Assembly (NCBI GenBank): GCA_024643755.1
Contig: JAHEMG010000007.1
Location: forward strand, 1-41,334
Source of the DNA: Flavobacteriales bacterium
Lineage (GTDB): Bacteria; Bacteroidota; Bacteroidia; NS11-12g; UBA955
Length of the DNA stretch: 41,334 nucleotides
Direction: 5' to 3'
Shown here: one piece after another, positions 1-8,559 of the stretch
Layout: every line of letters starts with the position of its first letter
Position numbering within the stretch: the stretch's first letter is position 1
Translations under genes and position numbers: made by a program
Notes under the pieces: model-generated
Told to the model about the DNA's origin: nothing
What the model saw: only the letters and a program-made list of their open reading frames with translations
The model's database searches: none

Positions 1-1
1 G

Positions 2-75
2 TAGCGAAGGGGGGAATTGAACCCCCGACCTCAGGGTTATGAATCCTGCGCTCTAACCACCTGAGCTACCTCGCC
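2..75 (-). tRNA. tRNA-Met (anticodon CAT), probably elongator
   Basis: Read on the minus strand this folds as a complete cloverleaf. The acceptor 5' strand GGCGAGG pairs with CTTCGCT (with G-U pairs, including 1-72), followed by an A discriminator. The D-arm is GCTC/GAGC, the anticodon loop TTCATAA carries CAT, and the T-arm is GGGGG-TTCAATT-CCCCC. The unpaired or weak 1-72 position might suggest an initiator, but initiator tRNAs have a GGG/CCC anticodon stem, absent here, so the elongator is preferred. A lysidine-modified tRNA-Ile(CAT) cannot be strictly excluded from sequence alone. The window begins right at its 3' end; CCA is not visible. Confidence 0.95.
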
Positions 76-86
76 GTTGAGGGGTG

Positions 87-118
87 CAAAAATAATGATT
101 CCTTTGGACTTTTGCAAA
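87..118 (-). promoter_or_regulatory. Promoter of tRNA-Met (TTTG-N20-TAttTTTG)
   Basis: On the minus strand a TTTG (115-118) lies 20 nt upstream of TATTTTTG (87-94), which ends 11 nt before the first tRNA base. Both the sequence and the spacing match the Bacteroidota primary-sigma promoter (-33 TTTG, -7 TAnnTTTG). It is the best two-box promoter in the window. Confidence 0.7.
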
Positions 119-160
119 GTGGACGAAAAATTCCTTTTCCGGAGTGCGGTTGGTGAAATC

Positions 161-1231
161 TTAATTGTTCAACACCGATTCTACGTGCGACATCACCACT
201 GCGGGTGTCAATGTTTCCATACAGCTGCTACCGTCTACGCAACTGCCTCTGTAGAAGCATTTGCATTCTTTGGGTGGCTGAACGATCGCGCCTTTGTTGA
301 ACAAGTCGAACTCATGGGGATTGAAAATGTTGTTCATCAAAACAATCTTCTTGCCTAATCCCAGTGTCAAGTGCATGCCCATCGTTACTTGGGTAACCAC
401 CAAATCGCACTGATCAATCAAATTGATAAATTGCTGCAGCGGGTAATTGCCCAAATAGCAAGCATCGCTTCCTGCTTGAATGGCCAAGTTGCGGTCGTGT
501 TCCTGTGATCCGCCCAACAATAGCGGCGTGTAACCTGCATCTTGGATCATTTTTGCCAGCGTAATCCAATGTTCGATGCTCCACAAACGGGTGGTCCAGC
601 GGTCGCCACAACCGGTATTCAGACCAATAATGGGCTTGCTGCGATCCAAATTCCATTCAAATCCTTTGTCGGCATGATTGTCTAGCAAATAGGGTTCGCC
701 CTCGTATTTCAGTCCGCAGATTTCAAAAATCTCGGTGCAATAATTTTTTGTATTCGCTTTGCTGATGTCATCGAAAAGGCCAGTGTCGAATTTGTGCTGG
801 GCCAATTCGTTCACCGGTTGGGTCGCCCCATCTTTCAAAATGAAACCATACTTTTCCTTGGCGCTCACCATCTTCAAAAGGGCCGATGCCTCTTTTTCTT
901 TGTCGAGGTTGATGGCAATATCCCACTCAGTGTTGGATACATAAAGACTGGCTTCGATGCCCAATTTATATACTTCATGGATTTCTCCTTTTGGCAAAAT
1001 GTCAGGAAAAAGGGTGATCCAAGTAAATTTGGCATGGGGATACAGCTTTTTATATCGAGTAATCAGGGGTGTTGTTCGAATTACATCGCCCATGGCGCCC
1101 AACTTGATGATCAAAATGCGCTTCTCAATGGGGGCGTAGGCAGTACAGTTTTCGCAGTGAAAGCCTTGTTCTTTGTGGGGTTTGCAAGGAATGTGGCCTA
1201 AGAAGTGAAGACAGTCTGCATTGAATTTCAT
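161..1231 (-). CDS. Glycosyltransferase family 9 (ADP-heptose:LPS heptosyltransferase-like) with cysteine-rich ends
   Basis: The 356-aa protein carries the GT9 start motif RILIIKLGAMGDVIRTTPL (around residues 38-56), the inter-domain GLNTGCGDRWTTRLW and the late region LGGSQEHDRN, as in heptosyltransferases that build the LPS inner core at the cytoplasmic face of the inner membrane. The acceptor and the exact sugar cannot be read. Unusual features are an N-terminal cysteine cluster before the GT-B fold (C7, C16, C26, C29) and a C-terminal one (C323, C325, C331, C337), which may bind a metal. The start at 1231 is supported by a TATTTTCG element ending exactly 4 nt before the ATG. The gene is transcribed towards the tRNA and diverges from the PKD protein gene. 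Confidence 0.9.
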   Translation of the reverse strand: MKFNADCLHFLGHIPCKPHKEQGFHCENCTAYAPIEKRILIIKLGAMGDVIRTTPLITRYKKLYPHAKFTWITLFPDILPKGEIHEVYKLGIEASLYVSNTEWDIAINLDKEKEASALLKMVSAKEKYGFILKDGATQPVNELAQHKFDTGLFDDISKANTKNYCTEIFEICGLKYEGEPYLLDNHADKGFEWNLDRSKPIIGLNTGCGDRWTTRLWSIEHWITLAKMIQDAGYTPLLLGGSQEHDRNLAIQAGSDACYLGNYPLQQFINLIDQCDLVVTQVTMGMHLTLGLGKKIVLMNNIFNPHEFDLFNKGAIVQPPKECKCFYRGSCVDGSSCMETLTPAVVMSHVESVLNN

Positions 1232-1235
1232 GGGG

Positions 1236-1243
1236 CGAAAATA
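1236..1243 (-). promoter_or_regulatory. Promoter -7 element (TATTTTCG) of GT9 gene
   Basis: Minus-strand TATTTTCG is separated from the ATG by CCCC only. It fits TAnnTTTG with one T-to-C change, and has the same 4-nt spacing seen at recG, fabG and alaS. It predicts a leaderless or near-leaderless message. Confidence 0.5.
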
Positions 1244-1296
1244 GTTTTTTCATCGCAAACACTTGTCATTGCAACCATTTGGGCACAAAAGTTGTC

Positions 1297-1304
1297 TAAA
1301 TTTG
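1297..1304 (+). promoter_or_regulatory. Promoter -7 element (TAAATTTG) of PKD/T9SS protein gene
   Basis: TAAATTTG matches TAnnTTTG exactly and lies 15 nt before the GTG codon chosen as start. A TTTG sits at 1278-1281, but the 15-nt spacing is short. The position argues against the TTG start (1263) used in the ORF track, which would lie upstream of the promoter. Confidence 0.5.
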
Positions 1305-1319
1305 AAAGAGAATTTGTTT

Positions 1320-4300
1320 GTGAAACGTCTGCTTCGTTGGTTTTTTATCCTAGCCTTTTTGAGTTGCTATCCAGCGCTTGAAGCAACGCATTTGGTCGGT
1401 GGGTTTTTGACCTACAAACGACTGGGCTCCAATGCCACAAGCACTCAGTACAGAGTCACCATCTATGCTTACCGCGATTGCAGTCCTTCAGACGGTGGAA
1501 TTCAATTCGAAAAGAAAGTGGGTTTGTGTATCTACAACGACAACAAATCCTTGTCTTCCACAGCCGAAGCGAGTTTGATTTCCGAAAAATCGGTGGATCC
1601 GGTGGGGAATACCTCCTGTCCGGAAGTCGCCAAAGCCTGCCTAAAGCAAGGGGTGTATGAGGTGAATATCACCCTCCCAAACTCCACCAGCGGTTATCAC
1701 CTAAAATGGGAGCGCTGTTGCAGGAATACCCAAAACAATTTGATTGACAATACGGGCACGCCGTTTCAGGGACAGACCTACTACGGGTATATCCCTCCGT
1801 CGGCCATCGCCAATAGTTCGCCATCATTCTTGGATTTGCCGGTTCCTTTTATCTGTGCGGGAGATACCACCACCATCCGAAACCGGGTGTTAGACATCGA
1901 TGGGGATTCTTTGTCGTACAAGTTGGTGACGCCTTGGCAAGGTGGACAGGCGAGTTGGGTGGATGTATTGAATTGTTCAGACCCAATGACGGCCTTTCAA
2001 AACGTTCAGTACGTTGCCGGATATTCAGCTGCCAATCCCTTTGGGTCGGGTGGTTACGTTGCGGTAGATGCCTATAACGGACTTACCACCTACATGTCTC
2101 CATCGCCCGGGCGATATGCCGTGGCCATCGAAGTTACAGAGTGGCGCAATGGTATCGCCATTTCATGGGTTCGCTTGGATTTGCAGATTTTGGTGATTAA
2201 TTGCAACAAGAACAACCGTCCCACATTGGCTTTTGAATCGCCCAGTCCTTGGTATGTAGAGGCGGGAGAGACGATCTGTAAGAAGGTGACGGGACAGGAT
2301 TTGAAGGATACGCAGGACATAGTTACCCTAAAGGCCTATGGCGATATTTTGACCGGGACAAACGGTTACAAAGGCACCAAAGCCACATTCTCGCAAAACA
2401 ATAGCGCAAGAAAATCGGTGACATCTACGTTTTGTTGGACGCCCGATTGCAACATCAATACCGTTACGCCTTTTCGCGTCACTTTTGAAGCGTACGACAA
2501 TGCTTGTCCCTCGAAGTTTGTCAACCAAAACGTACTCATTTATGTGAAGCCGTTTTTGCCCGTGGAGACAGTGAAAGGAAAAGTGAATTTGTGTCAAAAT
2601 ACGTTGGCCGAGCAATACGAAATCAACAAGTATGATGCATCGCGCATTTACACTTGGACGGTGAGCGGAGGAACAATCAACGGAAAAGACACCGGTAGAT
2701 ATGTAAAAATAGACTGGGGAAATACCGCCATTGGAAAGATTACGGTTTCGGTGAAGAACAAGTTTGGATGCACGGCGGATATCATATTGCAGGTGAATTT
2801 GGTGTCGGCACCGGCGCGACCAAAAATCTCTGGGGTGGATACCGTTTGTTTGAATCAAACCTCCACCTTTACCACGCCTAAGACGCAAACTTCATATAAG
2901 TTCACTGTTTTTGGCGGTACGTTGTTGTCGTCGACGCAGGTGGGCAGCAACATGGAGGCCAAGGTGCTTTGGACTGCTGCGGGGAAAGGATTGGTAACGG
3001 TTGTTGCCACGAACAGCGTGGGTTGTAACAGTGTGCCGGATACGTTTTCTGTATTTGTGAGTTCGCCCGTGGGAAGTGGGGTACTTGGTCCAGTTAGCGT
3101 TTGTCCGAACAACAAGGGCATTATCTATACGTTGGATAAAAAATTGTGGAAGTCGACCTATACGTGGACTGCATCGGGTGCAACCAATTCAAAAGTCATT
3201 GCTGATACCATGTTTAGTGTGGATTGGGGTGGATTGGGTACGGGTGCTGTTCAGGTGGTTGTGACAGATCGGTTTGGGTGCAGGGATACCGCGCGATTGT
3301 CGGTGAAGAAGAACCATGCATTGGCGGGGCAGGCGCCACAAGGTCCGGTTAGTTTGTGTGAGTTGGCTATGGGGGTAGGGTATAAAGTGAGTGGGGTACG
3401 CGGAGAGACTTATGCCTGGAGTGCCGCTGGTGGAACGATTGCGGGTTTGCCAACGGGCTTAAATGCTTCGGTGAATTGGGGTGTGGCTGGTGCTGGATGG
3501 GTGGGTGTGATCGCCACGGCCTATGATTCGGTGAGCAAATTGCCCTGTTTGTCTCCGTTGATGAAGCTGCCCGTGGTGCTCAATGGTGCGCCCGCTTTAT
3601 CGGCGTTAAACAATGTAACTTATTGCCAGTCTAAATCGCCATTGGGTTATTGGACGTCAAAGTTGGCGGGCGTAAAAAAATACGAATATGACTTTTCAGG
3701 GCTTAAGGTAACGCCCACAATTTCTGCGGATTCATCGCAGTGGACATTGACTTTTGACCGCGATACTTTTGGGGTGTTTCCGATAAAAATCAGAGCCATA
3801 GCGGCTACGGGTTGTCCCGGACCTTGGGTGAGTGCGGTGGTTACCTTGAATCCGAAGCCCAAAACACAGATTATCAGCGGTTTGGGTGCTATTTGCGTGC
3901 CTAATACATCGGGGTATTCTTATAGCATCAGCGGGTTGGCGGGAAGCACATTTGCTTGGTCGGTTGGCGGGGGTAGTTTCGTGGGTGCTGTGGGCAGTGG
4001 ATCAACATCGGTGATCGTGGACTGGCAGTTAACGGCTCAGCCGGGCTTTGTTCAGGTTATTGAAACTTCTGATAAAGGTTGTTTGGGCGATACTTTGCGG
4101 AAGGAAGTCTATGTCGATAATTCATCGTTGAATTTGCAATGGGTGAGTATTGCGCCGCCACCAAATTCGGATGGTAGCATGTGGGTGAGATACAATTTGT
4201 TGAACGGTAGCCGGAATACGGGTGTGTTGAACATTGAGCGCCGCCCTGCGGGCGGCTCAGCCTTTGCAACCGTTGGAAACACGGCACCTACCGATACATT

Positions 4301-4946
4301 GTACATCGACAATAGCATCTCCCCTGACGTAACAGCCTACGAGTATCGGGTATCAACCCTGAATCTTTGTGGCGATCGAATTTATTCGTTACCGCACACG
4401 TCGAGTCTGCTAAAAGGAGTAAAAACCGGTCCGTTTACCATGAATATCTCTTTCTCTGACTACTTGGGCTTTGCCGGTGGAATCGCCAAATACGAATTGT
4501 ATCGCGCACTGCCAGGGTCATCTGGTTTTCAGTTGTACCAGACATATCCCGGTGCTTCAATCGATAATTTCAATAACGGACAGGATAATTACCAGCAGAT
4601 ATTTAGGATTAAAGCCTACGAATTGGGCGGGAATCGCGTGAGTTGGAGTAACGATATTGTCATCAACTTCGAACCGGTAGTCTTTATTCCCGATGCATTT
4701 ACCCCCAATCAAAATGGGTTGAATGAAGTGTTTTTGCCGTATACGGGCGGACTTAAAACGTTTGACTTAGCGATTTACAATCGGTGGGGAGAGAAAGTGT
4801 TTGAGTCACATGACCCCAGCGTGGGTTGGGATGGCACGGTGAATGGGGTTCAGGCCATGGAAGGGGTGTATGTTTACGATTTCCGTTACAGCGATTTCAA
4901 GGATAAACGTTATCAAAACACGGGCACATTGCATTTGATTCGTTAA
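1320..4946 (+). CDS. Giant secreted protein with PKD-like repeats and type IX secretion (type B) C-terminal sorting domain
   Basis: About 1208 aa from a GTG start at 1320. This start gives a clean signal peptide (VKRLLRWFFILAFLSC..ALEA); the track's TTG start would bury it. The N-terminal part (THLVGGFLTYKRLG, then YAYRDCS and WERCCRN) belongs to a Cys-containing domain common at the front of Bacteroidota T9SS adhesins. The middle holds about five or six degenerate PKD-like repeats, recognisable by Y-x-W-x-x-x-GG, then a WG, then V-x-V..N..GC. A fibronectin-like segment follows. The last ~90 residues (VFIPDAFTPNQNGLNEVF, then YNRWGEKVFES, W-DGT, GVYVYDFRY) are the gliding-motility-associated CHU_C/TIGR04131 sorting domain. 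By family it is exported by the Sec system, then by the type IX system, and anchored or released at the cell surface. Ligand unknown; no enzyme domain seen. Confidence 0.92.
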   Translation: MKRLLRWFFILAFLSCYPALEATHLVGGFLTYKRLGSNATSTQYRVTIYAYRDCSPSDGGIQFEKKVGLCIYNDNKSLSSTAEASLISEKSVDPVGNTSCPEVAKACLKQGVYEVNITLPNSTSGYHLKWERCCRNTQNNLIDNTGTPFQGQTYYGYIPPSAIANSSPSFLDLPVPFICAGDTTTIRNRVLDIDGDSLSYKLVTPWQGGQASWVDVLNCSDPMTAFQNVQYVAGYSAANPFGSGGYVAVDAYNGLTTYMSPSPGRYAVAIEVTEWRNGIAISWVRLDLQILVINCNKNNRPTLAFESPSPWYVEAGETICKKVTGQDLKDTQDIVTLKAYGDILTGTNGYKGTKATFSQNNSARKSVTSTFCWTPDCNINTVTPFRVTFEAYDNACPSKFVNQNVLIYVKPFLPVETVKGKVNLCQNTLAEQYEINKYDASRIYTWTVSGGTINGKDTGRYVKIDWGNTAIGKITVSVKNKFGCTADIILQVNLVSAPARPKISGVDTVCLNQTSTFTTPKTQTSYKFTVFGGTLLSSTQVGSNMEAKVLWTAAGKGLVTVVATNSVGCNSVPDTFSVFVSSPVGSGVLGPVSVCPNNKGIIYTLDKKLWKSTYTWTASGATNSKVIADTMFSVDWGGLGTGAVQVVVTDRFGCRDTARLSVKKNHALAGQAPQGPVSLCELAMGVGYKVSGVRGETYAWSAAGGTIAGLPTGLNASVNWGVAGAGWVGVIATAYDSVSKLPCLSPLMKLPVVLNGAPALSALNNVTYCQSKSPLGYWTSKLAGVKKYEYDFSGLKVTPTISADSSQWTLTFDRDTFGVFPIKIRAIAATGCPGPWVSAVVTLNPKPKTQIISGLGAICVPNTSGYSYSISGLAGSTFAWSVGGGSFVGAVGSGSTSVIVDWQLTAQPGFVQVIETSDKGCLGDTLRKEVYVDNSSLNLQWVSIAPPPNSDGSMWVRYNLLNGSRNTGVLNIERRPAGGSAFATVGNTAPTDTLYIDNSISPDVTAYEYRVSTLNLCGDRIYSLPHTSSLLKGVKTGPFTMNISFSDYLGFAGGIAKYELYRALPGSSGFQLYQTYPGASIDNFNNGQDNYQQIFRIKAYELGGNRVSWSNDIVINFEPVVFIPDAFTPNQNGLNEVFLPYTGGLKTFDLAIYNRWGEKVFESHDPSVGWDGTVNGVQAMEGVYVYDFRYSDFKDKRYQNTGTLHLIR

Positions 4947-5003
4947 TTTCCTAATATTGAAAAGACCTTTGAACAAAACCAAATAAAAAAATAACAACAG
5001 AAT

Positions 5004-5768
5004 ATGAGTAGTCCATTATTTTCAGAAAAAGCTTTCGCAAGTTCTCGCACGGCGAGTTACGAAGGTGAAATGACGGTGAGTGGTACCGTGAACAAAACCA
5101 TTGCCTTGTTCATCATGATGATTATCCCTGCGGCATTCTTGTGGATGAAGTATGGCATCGAGGGTGGAGAAGGAGAGGCCGGTTTGGCTTACGCTTTCAA
5201 CAATGGCTTGTCGGGCTATATGTTCGGCGGTATGATTGTTGGATTCATTGCCAGCTTGGTGATGATGTTCAAGCAATCTTGGGCCCCATATTTGGCGCCT
5301 GTTTACGCAGCGGCTGAAGGCTTGTTTTTGGGTGCAGTTTCTTTGGTGTTCAACACCATGTACGATGGCATTGTGATGAATGCTGTGGGAATAACCTTGT
5401 TGATTTTCGCTGCGATGTTGTTGGCGTATCGCTCAGGTTTGTTGCGTGCAACCCCCATGTTCACCAAAGTTATTGTGTTTGCCACAATGGGTGTAGGTAT
5501 TTTCTACTTGATTACTATGGTAATGGGCATGTTTGGTGTAGAGAGTTTCTACCATGGCAGCAGCCCGATGAGCATCGGTATTTCAGCGTTGATCGCTGGT
5601 ATTGCGGCATTTAACTTGATTTTGGATTTCGATTTTATCGAAAAGCAATCTTCTTACGGAGCCCCCAAATACATGGAGTGGTTTGCAGGCGTTGCTTTGT
5701 TGATGACTTTGGTTTGGTTGTACTTGGAGATTTTGCGCTTGTTGGCAAAATTGCAAAGTCGCGACTAA
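5004..5768 (+). CDS. Bax inhibitor-1 / YccA family membrane protein
   Basis: 254 aa with a polar N-terminus (~25 residues) and seven hydrophobic segments. The end of the family is evident in NLILDFDFIEKQS (conserved acidic TM6-TM7 region) followed by the final helix MEWFAGVALLMTLVWLYLEILRLL. Bacterial members are inner-membrane proteins of the TMBIM superfamily; YccA of E. coli modulates FtsH, and BsYetJ is a pH-sensitive calcium leak channel. Which role applies here cannot be told. The ATG is preceded by an A-rich leader (aaaaaaataacaacagaat) without Shine-Dalgarno. The gene follows the PKD gene by 57 bp and converges on the TPR gene with a 15-bp gap. Confidence 0.9.
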   Translation: MSSPLFSEKAFASSRTASYEGEMTVSGTVNKTIALFIMMIIPAAFLWMKYGIEGGEGEAGLAYAFNNGLSGYMFGGMIVGFIASLVMMFKQSWAPYLAPVYAAAEGLFLGAVSLVFNTMYDGIVMNAVGITLLIFAAMLLAYRSGLLRATPMFTKVIVFATMGVGIFYLITMVMGMFGVESFYHGSSPMSIGISALIAGIAAFNLILDFDFIEKQSSYGAPKYMEWFAGVALLMTLVWLYLEILRLLAKLQSRD

Positions 5769-5783
5769 TACAATTTCCAGAAA

Positions 5784-6104
5784 TCAATCCTCATCGTACT
5801 CCAGTTCCAATTTGGCACTTTGGAGTTCGCTGAGAGAATGTAATTCTTTGGCGGCCTTGGCTTGTTCAATCCCTTGATTGAACCAAGCCAAGGCCGCCTC
5901 TTTTTTGCCCTGTGCAATCAACAATTTACCTAAATGGTAATACGTAGCCACGTAGGCAGGCTGATGTTCAGTGAGCCACAGGTATTTTTCTAAAGCAATA
6001 TCTAATAGGCCCAATTTCTGGTATTCCTGGGCAATGGCGTAATGCAAAAATGGGTCGTTGGGAGAATCTTGTAAAAAAGCTGAGAGTTGTTCTAATCTAC
6101 TCAT
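5784..6104 (-). CDS. Small tetratricopeptide-repeat protein
   Basis: The ORF track starts at 6296, but the residues before MSRLEQLSAF are an out-of-frame reading of the DUF5683 gene. The ATG at 6104 lies 7 nt after that gene's stop and gives 106 aa. Two to three TPR-like helix pairs are visible: NDPFLHYAIAQEYQKLG..ALEKYLWL, then YVATYYHLGKLLIAQGKKEAALAWFNQGI. The tail is acidic (LELEYDED). There is no signal peptide, so it is probably cytoplasmic. It is the last gene of the parA-parB-DUF5683 run. The partner is unknown. Confidence 0.85.
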   Translation of the reverse strand: MSRLEQLSAFLQDSPNDPFLHYAIAQEYQKLGLLDIALEKYLWLTEHQPAYVATYYHLGKLLIAQGKKEAALAWFNQGIEQAKAAKELHSLSELQSAKLELEYDED

Positions 6105-6111
6105 GGGTTGT

Positions 6112-6783
6112 TTATTGGGAAATCTGGTAATGAAAGGCCAACATCCGCGAGGGTGCCGCATTCCATTCCATTCCGATTTTTTCGTTGATGTTGAATTGGT
6201 AAAAGTGAGCGTCAACCACAGCGTCAAGCACCTGAAGTACATACACGCCTGCCAAACACAAAATGGCAACATCCCTGCGAGAACGCTGATTATCACGGTC
6301 TTGCAACAGCAATGTATTGGGTGTTTTTCCCAAACGATATAGCCCAGCGATACTGTCGTTTAGCGTACGCATGTTGTTCCGAAAATATCCAATGGCATAA
6401 ATACTACCGCCAAGACCCGCATAAACGATGGGGGCTTTCCAATATTTGCGGTTGTAAATCTGTCCCGCCCCCGGCAATGTCAATGCCAACAACGTGGCTT
6501 TGCGTGGTGAATGAATGGATTGACTGTCGCGCTGCGCAATCCCTGCCATCGCCCCTGGCCAAAAAAGCTGTGACTGATGCGTTTCTTGAAATGGGGTATG
6601 GGCATACAGAGACTGAATCGCACTGGGGTTGAACGATGTTTGTGCGATTGTTCGTCGGTATTCGTTTGTGGTCGAATTGCGGTATAGGCTGATTGTGGGG
6701 TTCTGGGCAACCAGATCCATTGCATAAAATAGCATCAAACAGAGACAAAAAACCTGTGTAGCGCGGTTAATCATTCGTCTCAT
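6112..6783 (-). CDS. DUF5683 domain protein
   Basis: 223 aa. N-terminal signal peptide or anchor (VFCLCLMLFYAMDLVAQ), a low-complexity stretch, then the DUF5683 core: KATLLALTLPGAGQIYNRKYWKAP with following hydrophobic segment GLGGSIYAIGYF, and a second membrane segment AILCLAGVYVLQVLDAVVDAHFY. DUF5683 is a Bacteroidota family regularly found directly downstream of parB, as here (10-bp gap). Biochemical function is unknown; location next to the partition genes suggests envelope- or chromosome-linked work, but that is inference. The start may be M1 (6783) or M4. Confidence 0.88.
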   Translation of the reverse strand: MRRMINRATQVFCLCLMLFYAMDLVAQNPTISLYRNSTTNEYRRTIAQTSFNPSAIQSLYAHTPFQETHQSQLFWPGAMAGIAQRDSQSIHSPRKATLLALTLPGAGQIYNRKYWKAPIVYAGLGGSIYAIGYFRNNMRTLNDSIAGLYRLGKTPNTLLLQDRDNQRSRRDVAILCLAGVYVLQVLDAVVDAHFYQFNINEKIGMEWNAAPSRMLAFHYQISQ

Positions 6784-6793
6784 TGGTGCTGAA

Positions 6794-7684
6794 TTATTGG
6801 TTGATTAAACCCAGGATGCGTTCTAGGTCTTCCCGACTTTTATAGGAAATGATGATTTTCCCTTTGCCTTTTCCGGAGGATTTGAGGTGTACGGCTGCCC
6901 TGAGTTTTTCGTAAAACGCAGCGGTGATACGATCAATTTCTGGGTCCCAATCGGTGCCACTCACCGACATACCTTCGGTTTGTCCTGCCTTTTTGGCTTT
7001 TACCAAGGATTCTACATCGCGAACGCTCAATTCTTCACGAATGATTTGCTCGAACAGTTCCATTTGCGCAACGGCATCGTCCATGTTAATCATGGCCCTG
7101 GCATGTCCCATAGAAACTTTACCCACTTGTATGCCTTTTTGGATGGGTTCAGGCAAGCGCAACAAACGCAAGTAGTTGTTTACGGTGGTTCTGTCTTTGC
7201 CTACACGTTCTCCGAGTTCTTCTTGTTTGAGGTTGCACTCTTCCAGCAATCGTTTGTAGCTCAATGCCACTTCGATGGCGTTAAGATCGCTCCGCTGAAT
7301 ATTCTCAATCAAGGCCATTTCCAACATGTCTTGATCGTTGGCAACGCGAATGAATGCGGGGATTTCAGTAAGACCGCTGAGCAAAGAGGCGCGGGTTCTC
7401 CGCTCCCCAGAAATCAACTGGTAGCGATCGTAGCCCATTTTACGCACGGTGATCGGTTGGATTACACCGTGAATTTTGATGCTTTCCGCCAATTCATTGA
7501 GGGCGGTTTCTTCGAATTCTGTACGGGGTTGAAAGGGGTTGGCTTCGATACTGGAAATGGGTATCATGGCCACGTTGCCTGCTGTTGCGTTACTGGCAGT
7601 GGTGGTAATGTCTGTGTTGGCGTTTTCTAATAGGGCGCCCAATCCGCGACCCAATCCTGCTTTCTTTTTTATGGTACTGCTCAT
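6794..7684 (-). CDS. parB: Chromosome partition protein ParB (Spo0J)
   Basis: 296 aa. GLGRGLGALL at the N-terminus (the ParA-stimulating peptide), the ParB/Srx CTPase domain with IEANPFQPRTEFEE and the CTP-binding box GERRTRAS, then the helix-turn-helix region (QEELGERVGKDRTTVNNYLRLLRLP) that reads parS, and a short C-terminal dimerisation segment. It loads at parS sites and spreads as a CTP-dependent clamp; ParA segregates the complex. The start overlaps the parA stop by 4 bp (ATGA), indicating translational coupling. No parS-like palindrome was found in the window. Confidence 0.97.
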   Translation of the reverse strand: MSSTIKKKAGLGRGLGALLENANTDITTTASNATAGNVAMIPISSIEANPFQPRTEFEETALNELAESIKIHGVIQPITVRKMGYDRYQLISGERRTRASLLSGLTEIPAFIRVANDQDMLEMALIENIQRSDLNAIEVALSYKRLLEECNLKQEELGERVGKDRTTVNNYLRLLRLPEPIQKGIQVGKVSMGHARAMINMDDAVAQMELFEQIIREELSVRDVESLVKAKKAGQTEGMSVSGTDWDPEIDRITAAFYEKLRAAVHLKSSGKGKGKIIISYKSREDLERILGLINQ

Positions 7685-8472
7685 GCCAATGTAGTTTCTG
7701 GTTGAATAAGACCGTTTTTCACCAAGACTTCCTTGGCCAAATTAAGGTAATTGATGGATCCGCGACTATCGGCATCGTGATGGATCACCGGAACACCAAA
7801 GCTTGGCGCTTCTCCCAATTTGGTGGTGCGTTGAATGATGCAATCAAATACTATGTCTTGGAAATGCGTTTTCACATCTTCCACTACCTGGTTGCAGAGG
7901 CGCAAACGACCATCGTACATGGTGAGCAAAATGCCTTCGATTTCCAGGTGCTTGTTGAGGTGGTTTTGAACAATTTTGATGGTATTCAACAATTTGCCCA
8001 ATCCTTCCAAGGCAAAGTACTCGCACTGCACGGGAATAACCACACTGTTGGCCGCACACAAGGCGTTGGTGGTGATCAATCCCAACGAAGGAGAACAGTC
8101 TACGATGATGAAGTCGTAATTATTTTGAATGGGTTTCAGCAATCCTTGCATGATGCGCTCGCGGTTGGGCATTTCCAACAACTCGATTTCTGCACCCACC
8201 AGGTCGATGCTGGACGGTAATAAGTCAAGGTAGGGGACATTGCTATGCAAAATCACATCTTGGGGATGAATTTCTTGCACCAAACACTCATACAAACCCA
8301 ATCGCACGTTTTTGGGATCGAATCCAATACCGGAAGTTGCATTGGCCTGTGGATCCGCATCCACCAACAAAGTTTTGTACTCCAATACCGCCAAACTGGC
8401 AGCAAGGTTGATGGCTGTGGTGGTTTTACCAACCCCGCCTTTTTGGTTTGCGATGGCAATGATTTTTCCCAT
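7681..8472 (-). CDS. parA: Chromosome partition ATPase ParA (Soj)
   Basis: 263 aa. It begins directly with the deviant Walker A motif IIAIANQKGGVGKTTTAINLA, then VDADPQANAT, and Walker B region FIIVDCSPSLGLITTNAL. There is no N-terminal HTH, so it is the short chromosomal (Soj) type rather than a plasmid type Ia ParA. It forms ATP-dependent dimers on nucleoid DNA that pull ParB-parS complexes. First gene of the parA-parB-DUF5683-TPR run; its upstream region (about 100 bp) is shared with the divergent substrate-binding protein gene. No convincing -7 element was found on the minus strand. Confidence 0.97.
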   Translation of the reverse strand: MGKIIAIANQKGGVGKTTTAINLAASLAVLEYKTLLVDADPQANATSGIGFDPKNVRLGLYECLVQEIHPQDVILHSNVPYLDLLPSSIDLVGAEIELLEMPNRERIMQGLLKPIQNNYDFIIVDCSPSLGLITTNALCAANSVVIPVQCEYFALEGLGKLLNTIKIVQNHLNKHLEIEGILLTMYDGRLRLCNQVVEDVKTHFQDIVFDCIIQRTTKLGEAPSFGVPVIHHDADSRGSINYLNLAKEVLVKNGLIQPETTLA

Positions 8473-8559
8473 GTGTGCGTCTTTGATTGCTTTGTGTAAT
8501 GTCTATGGATTGTTGATTCTTCCTGCCGTTAAGGGGCTTTCAATCCCAAGCGATATCCA

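Noticed and set aside
77-358. 93-aa plus-strand frame after the tRNA
   Set aside because: It is the reverse of the GT9 C-terminus; no promoter or family.
4951-4971. Possible promoter boxes TAATATTG and GACCTTTG before the BI-1 family gene
   Set aside because: Each differs from TAnnTTTG in a fixed base; not strong enough to call.
5805-5830. TTGGCAC sequence near the TPR gene end as a second sigma-54 site
   Set aside because: No TTGC at the correct spacing; inside a coding sequence and in the wrong orientation. Other TGGCAC occurrences fail in the same way.
6887-7630. Long open frame (247 aa) on the plus strand over parB
   Set aside because: Out-of-phase shadow of parB; no family resemblance, no start signal, and parB on the other strand is unmistakable.
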